Shown in pieces: positions 1-7,711 of a stretch of DNA of 33,191 nucleotides; within the stretch, counting starts at the first letter, position 1; each line of letters opens with the position of its first letter. A program made the translations under genes and the position numbers. Source of the DNA: Thermoguttaceae bacterium (GTDB lineage Bacteria; Planctomycetota; Planctomycetia; Pirellulales; Thermoguttaceae); assembly GCA_017441605.1 (NCBI GenBank), contig JAFRXD010000035.1, forward strand, positions 1-33,191, read 5' to 3'. The notes under the pieces were generated by a model that did not search any database, was not told the origin of the DNA, and worked only from the letters and a program-made list of their open reading frames with translations.

Positions 1-108
1 CAAAAACCTATGACTTTTTGCGCGATTTTACCCGTTTTAACAGCAAGCGTTTTAGAGTCCTATTTTTCTCGGGTCGTCGCGGGGATCTTTGGGATGGAGT
101 CGGAATCT

Positions 109-137
109 CGCCAAAAGTCTCCCGGGGACTTTTGGCG
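109..137. repeat. Perfect 11-bp inverted repeat (hairpin)
   Basis: CGCCAAAAGTC (109-119) and GACTTTTGGCG (127-137) are exact reverse complements around a 7-base spacer. Neither strand has a T-run after the stem, so it is not a classical intrinsic terminator. It lies about 60 bases before the rhuM-like promoter and could be the end of an upstream unit or a protein-binding palindrome. Nothing else recognisable lies in 1-194. Confidence 0.6.
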
Positions 138-194
138 CGGGCGCCGACAAGCCGGGCGCGTCGAGTCGTCCAATTTCTTCACGAGGGCCCATAG

Positions 195-223
195 TTGACC
201 CCGCGTTTTCGGTTCGCTATAAT
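195..223 (+). promoter_or_regulatory. Sigma70-type promoter of the RhuM-family gene
   Basis: TTGACC (195-200) and a perfect TATAAT (218-223) are separated by 17 bases, close to ideal for a housekeeping sigma factor. The implied transcription start near 230 gives a leader of about 70 bases before the ATG at 303. The TTG that could open the frame is the -35 hexamer itself, which argues against a start there. Confidence 0.75.
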
Positions 224-302
224 GCGAGGGACGTTCCCGTTCGACCTTTGGGGACAACGCGGCGAGACCCCGTCGATGAACGCAATACCGAGGAACCGGA
301 CA

Positions 303-1334
303 ATGAATCCAAAAGACGAATCTGGCGTTATCCTCTATTCCGACCCAAAGGGGGGGGCGACGATCAGACTGCGCGCCCGCGACGGCTCGGTTTGGCTAAG
401 CCAAGCCGACATTGCCGAACTTTTCGGAACCTCAAAGCAAAATGTCGCCTATCATATTAGCAACATATTAAAAGACAAAGAATTAGAAGAAAATTCAGTT
501 GTCAAATATTATTTGACAACTGGCGCCGACGGCAAAAGGTACGACGTCAAATATTACCCTCTCGAGATGATTCTCGCGGTCGGTTTCCGAGTTCGCGGAA
601 CGCGCGGGACACTTTTTCGCAAATGGGCAAACCTCCGCTTGCGCGAGTACCTAGTCAAGGGATTCGCGATCGACGACGAGCGCCTAAAGAATCCGGACGG
701 TCGCCCCGACTACTTCGACGAACTGCTCAAACGGATCCGGGACGTCCGCGCGTCCGAGAAACGATTCTATCAGAAAATCCGCGACCTTTTCGCGCTCTCG
801 TCGGACTATGTCGCGGGCGACAAACGAACCGATATGTTTTTCGCGGAGATACAAAATAAGCTCTTATTCGCGGTAACGGGCAAGACCGCCGCCGAACTTA
901 TCGTCGCGCGCGCCGATCCGACCGCGCCCAATATGGGGCTGACAAGTTGGAGCGGCGAGCGGGTTAGAAGCGAGGACGTTATCGTTGCAAAGAACTATCT
1001 CAAAGACGACGAACTGGACGAGTTAAATCGTCTTGTCGTCATCTTTCTAGACCAAGCGGAATTTCGCGCGAAGAATCGCCGAGACTTAACGATGACCTTT
1101 TGGCGTCAAAACGCCGTTCGTTTCCTACAATTTAGCGATCGTCCCGTTCTTATGGACAAAGGCTCGGTAAGTCGCGACGAAATGACGCGCGTCGCTAGGG
1201 AACGATACGCGGCTTTTAACGACCGGAGAAAAAAGGAAGAGGCGCGACTAGCCGACTTAGAAGACCAACGGCTCTTAGAGAATTTGGCAAAACGAGTGGA
1301 AGGACGAGCAAAGGACGAAAAGGAGGATCTTTGA
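303..1334 (+). CDS. RhuM family protein
   Basis: A 343-residue protein of the RhuM family, named after a Salmonella pathogenicity-island gene and common in accessory regions; the biochemical function is not established. The N-terminal third reads as a DNA-binding-like module (VWLSQADIAELFGTSKQNV, then NSVVKYYLTTGADGKRYDVKYY and a GFRVRGTRGTLFRKWA segment). The C-terminus carries the family's RRDLTMTFWRQNAVRFL...GSVSRDEM stretch and a charged helical tail. Length is normal for the family, so it appears intact. I chose ATG 303 because GAGGA lies 8 bases upstream; the in-frame ATG at 276 lacks a good ribosome site, and the TTG at 195 lies inside the promoter. It stands alone on this strand. Family assignment is from reading the translation and is fairly firm; any role in defence or toxin-antitoxin biology is inference. 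Confidence 0.85.
   Translation: MNPKDESGVILYSDPKGGATIRLRARDGSVWLSQADIAELFGTSKQNVAYHISNILKDKELEENSVVKYYLTTGADGKRYDVKYYPLEMILAVGFRVRGTRGTLFRKWANLRLREYLVKGFAIDDERLKNPDGRPDYFDELLKRIRDVRASEKRFYQKIRDLFALSSDYVAGDKRTDMFFAEIQNKLLFAVTGKTAAELIVARADPTAPNMGLTSWSGERVRSEDVIVAKNYLKDDELDELNRLVVIFLDQAEFRAKNRRDLTMTFWRQNAVRFLQFSDRPVLMDKGSVSRDEMTRVARERYAAFNDRRKKEEARLADLEDQRLLENLAKRVEGRAKDEKEDL
496..522. repeat. 27-bp perfect palindrome inside the RhuM coding sequence
   Basis: CAGTTGTCAAAT (496-507) and ATTTGACAACTG (511-522) are perfect 12-base inverted arms around ATT. The site is in frame and encodes part of the NSVVKYYLTTG segment. Each arm contains TTGACA on one strand, but I see no matching -10 hexamer at a proper distance. 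It sits in an AT-rich patch of an otherwise GC-rich gene. Confidence 0.85.
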
Positions 1335-1508
1335 CACTCCTCACCGGTGGAACAGGGACGGCCCCGCGAACGGTCGCGCTCGCGGAGTCGTTTTCTTCCC
1401 TCGCCCCTACCCCACAGGTTTCCACCGAACGACGCTCGCCCGAACGATCTTCGTCGAGGCGTCGACCTCGTCGAACGAAAGAAACGCCGCGTCGGGGAGC
1501 GACTCTCG

Positions 1509-1532
1509 CCCGCCAAGGGCGGGTTTTGTTTT
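1509..1532 (+). terminator. Intrinsic terminator
   Basis: CCCGCC (1509-1514) pairs with GGCGGG (1518-1523) around AAG, followed by TTTTGTTTT. This is a compact rho-independent terminator for plus-strand transcription. The nearest upstream plus-strand gene is the RhuM-family gene ending at 1334, so it probably ends that transcript after a 175-base untranslated tail. Confidence 0.7.
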
Positions 1533-1559
1533 GCCGCCCCGCGGTTGGGTAAACTACCC

Positions 1560-1578
1560 GAGCCCCCGTTGGGGGCTC
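1560..1578. repeat. 8-bp inverted repeat
   Basis: GAGCCCCC (1560-1567) and GGGGGCTC (1571-1578) are perfect arms around GTT. There is no T-run on either side. It sits just beyond the presumed end of the broken minus-strand gene and might be a weak terminator for it. A second small repeat, GGGTA/TACCC, lies at 1547-1559. Confidence 0.55.
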
Positions 1579-1596
1579 CACTCGGATAGAACGACT

Positions 1597-1876
1597 CTAG
1601 TTTACCGGAAGAAATAGGTCGATTAGCGAGCTCAATTCGGATTCTCAACGCTTCGCTCATTAGATCGGGATCGGAGAGAAGCGACAAAAAATAAAGGTCG
1701 TAGATCGACTCGATAAAACGCGGTTTCTTCTCCGACGCGGCGCGAAACAACTTCCGAACCTCGTTCGCTTCCTCCGGCGGTAAAACGCGATTTGGATCGC
1801 GAAAAAGCCCAACAAGCTCCGCGACTAGGTCGTTTGGCTTTTTGTTGGACGTCTTGGTTTTTCATCGCTCGGTCAT
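1597..1876 (-). pseudogene. Broken small gene, unknown product
   Basis: A coding-like stretch of about 90 residues in one minus-strand frame includes NDLVAELVGLFRDPNRVL, PPEEANEVRKLFRAASEKK and FIESIYDLYFLSLLSDPDL, with organism-typical codons. I do not recognise it. The ATG at 1876 has a good GGAGG ribosome site, but the fifth codon in that frame is TGA. A second ATG at 1865 is one base out of frame; one A fewer in its five-A run would restore the frame. The frame also has no natural stop before the hairpins, while a TAG in the next frame lies at 1597-1599. So a single start-proximal substitution or indel plus a 3' frameshift would explain it. It could be a pseudogene or a sequencing error in a homopolymer. 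Upper end is supported by the ribosome site; the lower end is a guess. Confidence 0.4.
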
Positions 1877-1997
1877 CTCGCCTCCATAGATTCTAGCTCG
1901 TCGAGGCGCCATCGCGCCGAGCGGGACGTCCATTCCGCGCGAAATCGCCCCTAAAGTCAAGAAACGCGGGTACGCCGGGCAAAGTTTCTTGGGGTTC

Positions 1998-2032
1998 TGA
2001 CTCGGGAAAACCCGAGGTCAAGCCTCTTTTTT
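1998..2032 (+). terminator. Terminator-like hairpin with T6 tail
   Basis: TGACTCGGG (1998-2006) pairs with CCCGAGGTCA (2011-2020) apart from one bulged G. GAGG (2014-2017) can alternatively pair with CCTC (2023-2026), directly followed by T6 (2027-2032). It lies 33 bases before the operon promoter and would insulate it from upstream transcription. Confidence 0.55.
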
Positions 2033-2064
2033 CAAAAAAAACCAAAATTTTCTCCAAAAGACCG

Positions 2065-2113
2065 TTGACGCCGGAGGGAAGTCGCCGTACACTGTATTAC
2101 ATAACCGGTACAC
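2065..2113 (+). promoter_or_regulatory. Operon promoter with candidate GntR operator
   Basis: TTGACG (2065-2070) and TACACT (2088-2093) are 17 bases apart, a plausible sigma70-type promoter about 60 bases before the GntR start. GTACAC occurs twice, at 2087-2092 and 2108-2113, exactly 21 bases apart (two helical turns), the first copy overlapping the -10. TGTATTACA (2093-2101), a short palindrome, lies between them. YtrA-type GntR regulators usually repress their own ABC operons, so this is the natural operator, but binding is inference. Confidence 0.55.
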
Positions 2114-2152
2114 CACCACAACAACGTCAATTTTTGACGCCCGGGGGTAATT

Positions 2153-2539
2153 ATGTTTCAAATCGATTTTAACAGTTCGATTCCGATCTACGAACAGATC
2201 GAGCGGCAGGCGCGATTCCTCATCGCGAGCGGCGCGATGCCGGAGGGGGCGCCGACCCCTTCGGTTCGAGAGATCGCGAAGCTACTGACGATCAATCCGC
2301 AAACGGTCGTCAAAGCGTACGCGAATCTGAAACTGGAAGGCTTGCTTTCGCCTCGGCGAGGGCAAGGTTTCGTCGTGGCGGAGGGCGCGCGCGAGAAGTG
2401 TCGGCGCGCTCGGCGCGAGATGTTCAAGACGCGAATCGAAGACGCGCTCGCGGAGGCGGCGCGCGGTCGGCTTTCCAAGACGGAAATCTCGGAAATCGTC
2501 GACGAGGCTCTTCAAAAAGTTTTCGCCGAGTTCTACTAA
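2153..2539 (+). CDS. GntR-family regulator, YtrA-type
   Basis: A 128-residue transcription regulator. Residues 1-75 are a winged helix-turn-helix with the GntR hallmarks IPIYEQIERQARFLIASGAM, PSVREIAKLLTINPQTVVKAY and LLSPRRGQGFVV. The remaining 50 residues are a short helical tail. This size, with no effector-binding domain, is typical of the YtrA subfamily, which is normally encoded beside an ABC transporter and represses it. That matches here: it is the first gene of the operon, 67 bases before the ATPase. The start ATG has only a GGGGG-type upstream purine stretch. It likely regulates the promoter at 2065-2093. The inducing signal cannot be read from the sequence. Confidence 0.9.
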   Translation: MFQIDFNSSIPIYEQIERQARFLIASGAMPEGAPTPSVREIAKLLTINPQTVVKAYANLKLEGLLSPRRGQGFVVAEGAREKCRRARREMFKTRIEDALAEAARGRLSKTEISEIVDEALQKVFAEFY

Positions 2540-2606
2540 CGGCGGAAACGTTCATTACTGGGGGAAGCGCGCGCTTCGCCATAGAGAAAACACAAGAGGC
2601 GCTATT

Positions 2607-3572
2607 ATGACAGACGAAAGAATCAAAGCGGAATACGACCCGTCCAACCTCGACGCCCCGACCCTGGCGGCGGTCGAACTGCGCGACGTCGTGAAATCCT
2701 ACGGCAAAAAGCGAGTCCTCGACTCGGTTTCCTACCGGCTCGAGCCCGGTTCCGTCTTCGCTCTGCTCGGCGAGAACGGCGCGGGCAAGACGACCACGAT
2801 CAAAATGCTGCTCGGCGAGACGAAGCCGGACTCCGGCAAGATCAACGTCTTCCAGCTGAGTCCGGAAAAACACGCGAGAGAGATCCGCGAGCGAACCGGG
2901 TACGTCCCGGAGCAGCCGGTCCTCTACGGGTACATGACGGTCGCCCAGATGGGCAAATTCGCGGCGGCGTTCTACCCGGAGGGGTACATGGCGGAGTACG
3001 CCAAGCGCTGCGAGGAGTTCGGTCTGAGCCCCAACGACCGGATTAAGAACCTCTCCAAAGGGGGTCGCGCGAAGACGTCTTTGGCGCTGGCGCTTGCGGG
3101 GGATCCGGATCTGCTGATCCTCGACGAGCCGATGTCGGGGCTCGACGCGCTGGTTCGCCGACAGTTCCTCGCGAACATCGCGGACCTCGCGGCGGCGGGC
3201 AAGACGGTTTTCCTCTCCAGCCATCAGACCGCGGAGGTGGAGCGAGTCGCGGATCGCGTCGCGTTCCTGCGAAACGGGAAGATCGTCGTCAACGAAAAGG
3301 TCGACGAACTCAAGAAGACGACGACCATCGTCAACGCCACGATCGTCGGGGAAACCCAAGAGTCCCTCGATTCCCTCTTTAACTCGATCTTCGAGGGAGG
3401 GCTTGTCGAGGCGGTTCGATACGGGGCGAGATGGCGGGCGGTCGGTCGGCGGGTCGTTCCCAACTGCGACGAGCGCCTCAAGCTCGCGCTCGGGGAAAAA
3501 CTAACCGACGTCGAGCTTGTGAGACCGACCCTCGAGGATGTCTTCGTCGCCTATATGGAGAAACGCTCCTGA
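2607..3572 (+). CDS. ABC transporter ATP-binding protein
   Basis: A 321-residue ATPase subunit that should energise the permeases encoded downstream. Visible motifs: Walker A GENGAGKTT (about residues 55-63), Q-loop with Q103, ABC signature in the variant form LSKGG (149-153), Walker B LLILDEP (169-175), D-loop SGLD, and switch histidine H206 in SSHQ. The LSKGG.A form resembles ATPases paired with GntR/YtrA regulators rather than the textbook LSGGQ. The last 80 residues form the usual accessory domain ending in PTLEDVFVAYM, as in ABC-2 exporters. A GAGG lies upstream of the ATG. It is the only ATPase gene in the operon, yet three permease genes follow, so it probably serves all three. An exporter or lipid/peptide-resistance function is possible; the substrate is not inferable. 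Confidence 0.93.
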   Translation: MTDERIKAEYDPSNLDAPTLAAVELRDVVKSYGKKRVLDSVSYRLEPGSVFALLGENGAGKTTTIKMLLGETKPDSGKINVFQLSPEKHAREIRERTGYVPEQPVLYGYMTVAQMGKFAAAFYPEGYMAEYAKRCEEFGLSPNDRIKNLSKGGRAKTSLALALAGDPDLLILDEPMSGLDALVRRQFLANIADLAAAGKTVFLSSHQTAEVERVADRVAFLRNGKIVVNEKVDELKKTTTIVNATIVGETQESLDSLFNSIFEGGLVEAVRYGARWRAVGRRVVPNCDERLKLALGEKLTDVELVRPTLEDVFVAYMEKRS

Positions 3573-3674
3573 CGTCGTTCCGACGACTTATCGACCTTTT
3601 TTAAAACGAACGACCGAGCGCGGCGCGGCAAAAGCGCGACGAGCGCCCGGGAAACGAACAGAGAGCGCGGAACG

Positions 3675-3950
3675 ATGAAAAACCAAGATTTGAACGAATT
3701 GAAGAAGAAGTTTTTCGAGAAAAAACGCTCGGCGACGATTCGATACGCCGTCTTAGGCGTTTTCGTTCCGCTCGCGGCGATTTGCGCGAACTTCGCGGTT
3801 CAACGCCAGAGCGACGCCTCCGTAAATCCGACGCTAGCGCGGAATTCGATTTTGGACTTCGCGCCCTTCGTTAAACGGGACGTCGACCGCGCTCCGAACA
3901 AAGAGAACGAATCGAACCTTTTTGCGGGCGGCTCGATTCGAATTTGGTAA
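3675..3950 (+). CDS. Truncated permease relative, single-pass small membrane protein
   Basis: A 91-residue reading frame. Its first 45 residues match the N-termini of the downstream permeases: NELKKKFFEKKRSATI followed by LGVFVPLAAICANFAVQ parallels NILKKEWLETRSATI and LGIFVPVVAICGNFAFQ of the gene at 7712. After this first membrane segment (about 22-44) the similarity stops, and the rest is a polar tail ending in GGSIRIW. It lies 102 bases after the ATPase gene and 49 before the first permease. The simplest reading is a remnant of a fourth permease copy left by unequal recombination. However, the frame is open and codon use is normal, so a functional small membrane protein cannot be excluded. 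The ribosome site is weak. Confidence 0.6.
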   Translation: MKNQDLNELKKKFFEKKRSATIRYAVLGVFVPLAAICANFAVQRQSDASVNPTLARNSILDFAPFVKRDVDRAPNKENESNLFAGGSIRIW

Positions 3951-3954
3951 GAGA

Positions 3955-3969
3955 CGCCGCGACGCGGCG
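3955..3969 (+). repeat. Intercistronic hairpin
   Basis: CGCCGC (3955-3960) and GCGGCG (3964-3969) pair around GAC, followed by AAAAAC and not by a T-run. It lies between the 91-residue frame and the first permease gene and is one of a series of hairpins in this operon's gaps. Confidence 0.5.
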
Positions 3970-3999
3970 AAAAACATAGGGAAATAAGGGGATCGAACA

Positions 4000-6900
4000 A
4001 TGAAAAGCAAAGTTTACAACATATTGAAGAAGGAATGGTTGGAAACGCGAGCGACGACGATCGTCTTCGCGTTCTTGGGGATTTTGATCCCGGTCGCGGC
4101 GATCGTCGCGGGGACTTTTTCGCGCGACTTCCAATGGAAAGCCGCGGAGGTCGTCGCGTTCGGGGGCGCGGTCGCGGTTTGGCTCAACGCCACGATCCTT
4201 TGCGCGATTTCGTTCGCTCGCGAGCGAGAGACGCGGACGCTCGAGACGCTGAAGCGCGCCTGTCCGGACTGGCGGGTCGCGGCGGCGGGAAAGTTCGGGC
4301 TGATCGCGATTACGACGGTCGCGCTGGCGATCTTCTTTGCGGGCGCGTTTTTAATTGCGGACGCGCTCGACGGCTGGTCGTATCTGGGCTCGCTCGGTCG
4401 GGAATCGTTCTTCGATCCGAACAGGACCGGGACGCTGATCAAGATCGCGTCGCTGTGCTTCGCGTTCTGCTGGGGGGTTTTCTGGACCGGTCGAACGACG
4501 CGCCAAGCCCCGGCGATCTTTCTGACGGTCGTCTGCTCCCTCGCGTGCGGAATCGGTTCGGAACTTATTTTTAACGCGTGGTTTAACGCGACCGAATCGA
4601 CGAGCGCCATCGTCTACAAGACGTGCGCTGTCGTTGGACTAATCGCGCCGATCGCGGTCGAGCTGGTCGTTCTCTTCCTGGCTCCGCGCAAGACGCGTTT
4701 CGGGTATCTCGAGCCGGACAATCGAGCCAAAGAGGGCGCGATCGACGGCGAAACGGTCGTCGCGAACGCGGACGCCGAGGCGTGGACGCGGGTCGGAAAC
4801 GAGCGAAAGCCCGGGGGGTTCCGGACGCTCGTCGAGCACGTTTTGGTCGAGTCGGCGCTCTTGCTCCGATCCCCTAAGTCCGTCGCGATCGAGCTGCTAA
4901 GCGTCGCGGCGATCGCTTGGTTCGTCGCGCTCGGATTCGAGCAAATCGCCGATGATTTCGGATCGATCGTCGGCGTCGCGTTGATCGGGATCTACTACGT
5001 TTGCTTCGCCTCCGGGTTGTTTATCGGCTCGAAGAGCGAGAATTCTCCGTTGCGCGAGCGAGTCAACGTCTCGCCGAGGGGTTACTGGCTCGCCAACGCG
5101 CTCGTAGCCTTCGGGCTCGCGGCGGTTTGCGCGCTGGTCGCGATAATTTTTGTCGGTTTTTTAGAAGGCAACGCCTTTATCGATGGAAAAAGAATCGATT
5201 GGGAGGGGCTCGGGCAGGCGACGCTCGCGTTCGGTTTCCTTGGGCTCGTTTTGGCGTGCGTCTGCCTTTGGAGCGGCTCGCTTCGGGGCGGGCGACTGAT
5301 CGCGGGGGCGCGCTCGCTCGTCGTTTTGGTCGTCGCGGGTTTGACGGTTCCGGTTCTCGAGAGGACGGTTCGTCGCCTCGACGTCTTGCTCGAGAAAGAG
5401 GGAAGATTGCAAGATGTTTTTTTTGCCCTCTTCTGGAACTCCCACTCGCCCAGCGACTATTTGGGCTATTTGTTCGCGACGATACTGGTCGTTCTAAGCC
5501 TTTGGTTCGCTTGGGCGTCGTATCGCGCGATCGTTCGGCGAATGGGCGCGGGGGCCAAACCGGGCGTCCGGGTTTTGTTCCCGCTGGTCGCGCTTTGCGC
5601 GCTCTTCCTCCTCGCGATTCCGTTCCCGACAGGGGAGGATCCGAGAGTCGAGGGGATTCCGAACGTCGCGCGACCGAGCCGACCGGGATACTTGTGGTGG
5701 TCGGGGAATAGGCCGATTCGCGATCAAAAGGAATACGCCAAGAGGCTCGCGGAATGGCGGGCGCGAGAGGCGTCGCTCAGGATTAGTAGCGAGAAGCGCC
5801 TGGATCGTCCCGGAAGGCTCGTTCCCCTTTCTCCCGAACGGGTCAAGGCGGAGACCGACGTCTTTATGGCGGGTCAAGCGCTAAACGCGCAAATCGCGGA
5901 ACCGTTCGCCTACCAAAACGCGCTGAAAGCGGAAGCGAACTTGGCGATCCAGGAGTCGCGCAAAGACGTCGGCGAGCGCCCCGTTTCCAATTACTACTGG
6001 AGCTTTTACGCCAACAACTTTGAGGAAATGGCGGGCAACGCGAAGTCTTTCGCGCTGTGGGGCGACTTGCGGAAGTCTCCCGACTCCTTCGAGGACGTCG
6101 AGCTTATTAAGCGAGCGCGCGAGAAGAACGACGACGTCTGGAAGCTGGCGGTGGAGAACGTCGCGCGGACGCAACTGGCGCGGGACTTTTACCTCGACGA
6201 CGCGCTCAACGCGCGGCTCCCGGCGAAAACGCGGCTTTACTCGAACGCCCCGGCGCCGCTACCGTTGTCCGGTCTAACGACCGACGAGGCGCAGGCTTAC
6301 GACGCGCTTGTTTTGGCGCTTCGCCCAAGGGAGAATTGGGTCGGCGCGGCGGTCGTCCAGAGACTATTCGGCGCGGCGGAGCGGTTCGCGAATCAAGCGG
6401 ACGCGAAGGCGAAGGCCGCGTCGCGCGGTGGGTTAGAATTGGACGGGGTTCAATTCGAGGAGGCTCTTCCGGCGTCGTTCGGGGATCTCGAGGGGTACGG
6501 TCTCGAGGACAAGTGGATCGACGCCAACGATCCCAAGACGACCGGGAAGCTCGGGAGTAGCGACTACGCGCATTGGCGCCAGACGGACTTGGGATATCTT
6601 AGAAACTGCGTTTACGGTACGCTCAACGACGCGCGAGGGCAAAGTCGGCTTCGGGAGACGCTGACGACGCCGCTACGCCCGATCCCTAGGGTCGCGGACA
6701 AAGCCGCGCTGGCGCCGTTCGTCGACGTCGACGGAAGCGAGCTCAAGACGCCGGACGGACGAGTCGCGTATCGCGGGGAGGCGCGGCGAGTGGAGTACGC
6801 GTCGCGCAAAGCGACGTTGAGAGCCAACGACGAGATCGCGGGGGAGATCGCGGATCAAACGCGCGAGCGGCCGCGACGAACCTATTTCGAGATTTACCCG

Positions 6901-7632
6901 CTCTTCGACGCGGAGGGCGCGCCGCTTCTCGACGAGAACGGGGCTCAATACTACGGAACGGACTACTGGGCGGTCGACGCGTGGGGCGAGCCGATCGCGA
7001 TCGTTCCGGACGCGGTGGAGCCGACCAGAAACTACGACGCGCGCGGGAGCTTTAGCCGCCCGGAGTTCGTCGACTCGAAGTTCGACGCGAGGGGGGCGGT
7101 TCTCGCGACCGAGCTCTCGGCGCTTCCGAACCCGGGCGTCGAAAAGCGGACGCTGACGCGAGTTCGCGCGATTCGGTTGTTCGACGAGTACGGCGAGAAC
7201 TCGTTTATGGTCGAGAACTTGTGGGCTCTTTACGAGCCGGGCGATTCCGCCGACGCCCCCGCGGAACCGACGCTCCTCTACAACGAGGGGGACGAATGCT
7301 CGACGTACCAACGTCGACGCGGGATCTTCGCGGACAAGCGGCATATCGCGAAGGAGGGGTGGGACTACGCGTTCGACGTTCCCGCCGATATGTTCGAAAA
7401 CGCCGACAAGCTCCGCGCCTACGTCGTTAAGGAAGTCGGCGTCTACGAAGAGGCGCCGAAGGATTTCTTCCTCGTCGAAAACGGTCGGGTTTACTCGAAA
7501 GTCCTCGCGGCCGGGCTGCTGACGCCCAACTCCTGGATCCTAACTCCGTCGTTCGCCAATTATATGGATCCGAAGTACGAGGGGAACCCCGTTCTCATCG
7601 TCGAACCGTTGCGCTGGAAAGAGCTCCAATAG
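4000..7632 (+). CDS. Giant ABC-2-type permease, paralogue 1
   Basis: A 1210-residue membrane protein. Residues 1-545 show about 13 hydrophobic segments (roughly 20-40, 53-73, 98-121, 147-165, 171-190, 208-228, 294-312, 322-343, 362-387, 405-425, 436-453, 488-507, 524-542), looking like two permease halves joined by a charged loop (229-290). RERETRTLETL followed by GKFG after segment 2 is the usual ABC-2 element. The N-terminus (NILKKEWLETR) is of the cytoplasmic type. An odd number of segments then places residues 546-1210 outside the cytoplasm. That region is about 660 residues, unlike ordinary permeases of 250-550 residues. It contains SPDSFEDVELIKRAREKNDD, LDENGAQYYGTDYWAVDAWG and a C-terminal block with RRRGIFADKRHIAKEGW, all conserved in the next gene. 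AAGGGG precedes the ATG. Paralogous to the genes at 7712 and 11421. Permease assignment is firm; the role of the outer region is unknown. Confidence 0.85.
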   Translation: MKSKVYNILKKEWLETRATTIVFAFLGILIPVAAIVAGTFSRDFQWKAAEVVAFGGAVAVWLNATILCAISFARERETRTLETLKRACPDWRVAAAGKFGLIAITTVALAIFFAGAFLIADALDGWSYLGSLGRESFFDPNRTGTLIKIASLCFAFCWGVFWTGRTTRQAPAIFLTVVCSLACGIGSELIFNAWFNATESTSAIVYKTCAVVGLIAPIAVELVVLFLAPRKTRFGYLEPDNRAKEGAIDGETVVANADAEAWTRVGNERKPGGFRTLVEHVLVESALLLRSPKSVAIELLSVAAIAWFVALGFEQIADDFGSIVGVALIGIYYVCFASGLFIGSKSENSPLRERVNVSPRGYWLANALVAFGLAAVCALVAIIFVGFLEGNAFIDGKRIDWEGLGQATLAFGFLGLVLACVCLWSGSLRGGRLIAGARSLVVLVVAGLTVPVLERTVRRLDVLLEKEGRLQDVFFALFWNSHSPSDYLGYLFATILVVLSLWFAWASYRAIVRRMGAGAKPGVRVLFPLVALCALFLLAIPFPTGEDPRVEGIPNVARPSRPGYLWWSGNRPIRDQKEYAKRLAEWRAREASLRISSEKRLDRPGRLVPLSPERVKAETDVFMAGQALNAQIAEPFAYQNALKAEANLAIQESRKDVGERPVSNYYWSFYANNFEEMAGNAKSFALWGDLRKSPDSFEDVELIKRAREKNDDVWKLAVENVARTQLARDFYLDDALNARLPAKTRLYSNAPAPLPLSGLTTDEAQAYDALVLALRPRENWVGAAVVQRLFGAAERFANQADAKAKAASRGGLELDGVQFEEALPASFGDLEGYGLEDKWIDANDPKTTGKLGSSDYAHWRQTDLGYLRNCVYGTLNDARGQSRLRETLTTPLRPIPRVADKAALAPFVDVDGSELKTPDGRVAYRGEARRVEYASRKATLRANDEIAGEIADQTRERPRRTYFEIYPLFDAEGAPLLDENGAQYYGTDYWAVDAWGEPIAIVPDAVEPTRNYDARGSFSRPEFVDSKFDARGAVLATELSALPNPGVEKRTLTRVRAIRLFDEYGENSFMVENLWALYEPGDSADAPAEPTLLYNEGDECSTYQRRRGIFADKRHIAKEGWDYAFDVPADMFENADKLRAYVVKEVGVYEEAPKDFFLVENGRVYSKVLAAGLLTPNSWILTPSFANYMDPKYEGNPVLIVEPLRWKELQ

Positions 7633-7711
7633 CGGCTCGGTTCCCGTTTCGAGGCCGATTGAAAACGCAAGGAACAACTTGTCTCAACAAACGCAACATA
7701 GGGACGAACCA

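Larger units (their letters stand above)
1335..2064. other. Intergenic stretch between the RhuM gene and the ABC operon
   Basis: No intact gene is visible. It holds two hairpin elements (1509-1532 and 1560-1578), the remains of a small minus-strand gene (1597-1876), a 7-base inverted repeat AAGAAAC/GTTTCTT (1959-1990), and a terminator-like structure at 1998-2032. Translations across 1335-1580 are arginine-rich in several frames, read straight through the hairpins, and look like shadows. Confidence 0.6.

Noticed and set aside
195..302. TTG at 195 or ATG at 276 as the start of the RhuM-family gene
   Set aside because: The TTG is part of the -35 hexamer and the extra residues do not fit the family. 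ATG 303 has the better ribosome site.
1106..1750. A 214-residue minus-strand frame overlapping the RhuM gene
   Set aside because: Only its first 50 residues look coding; the rest reads through two hairpins and antisense to RhuM. Treated as part of the broken gene 1597-1876.
7679..7711. TTG start for permease copy 2
   Set aside because: Copies 1 and 2 align from the ATG at 7712, which also has its own ribosome site.
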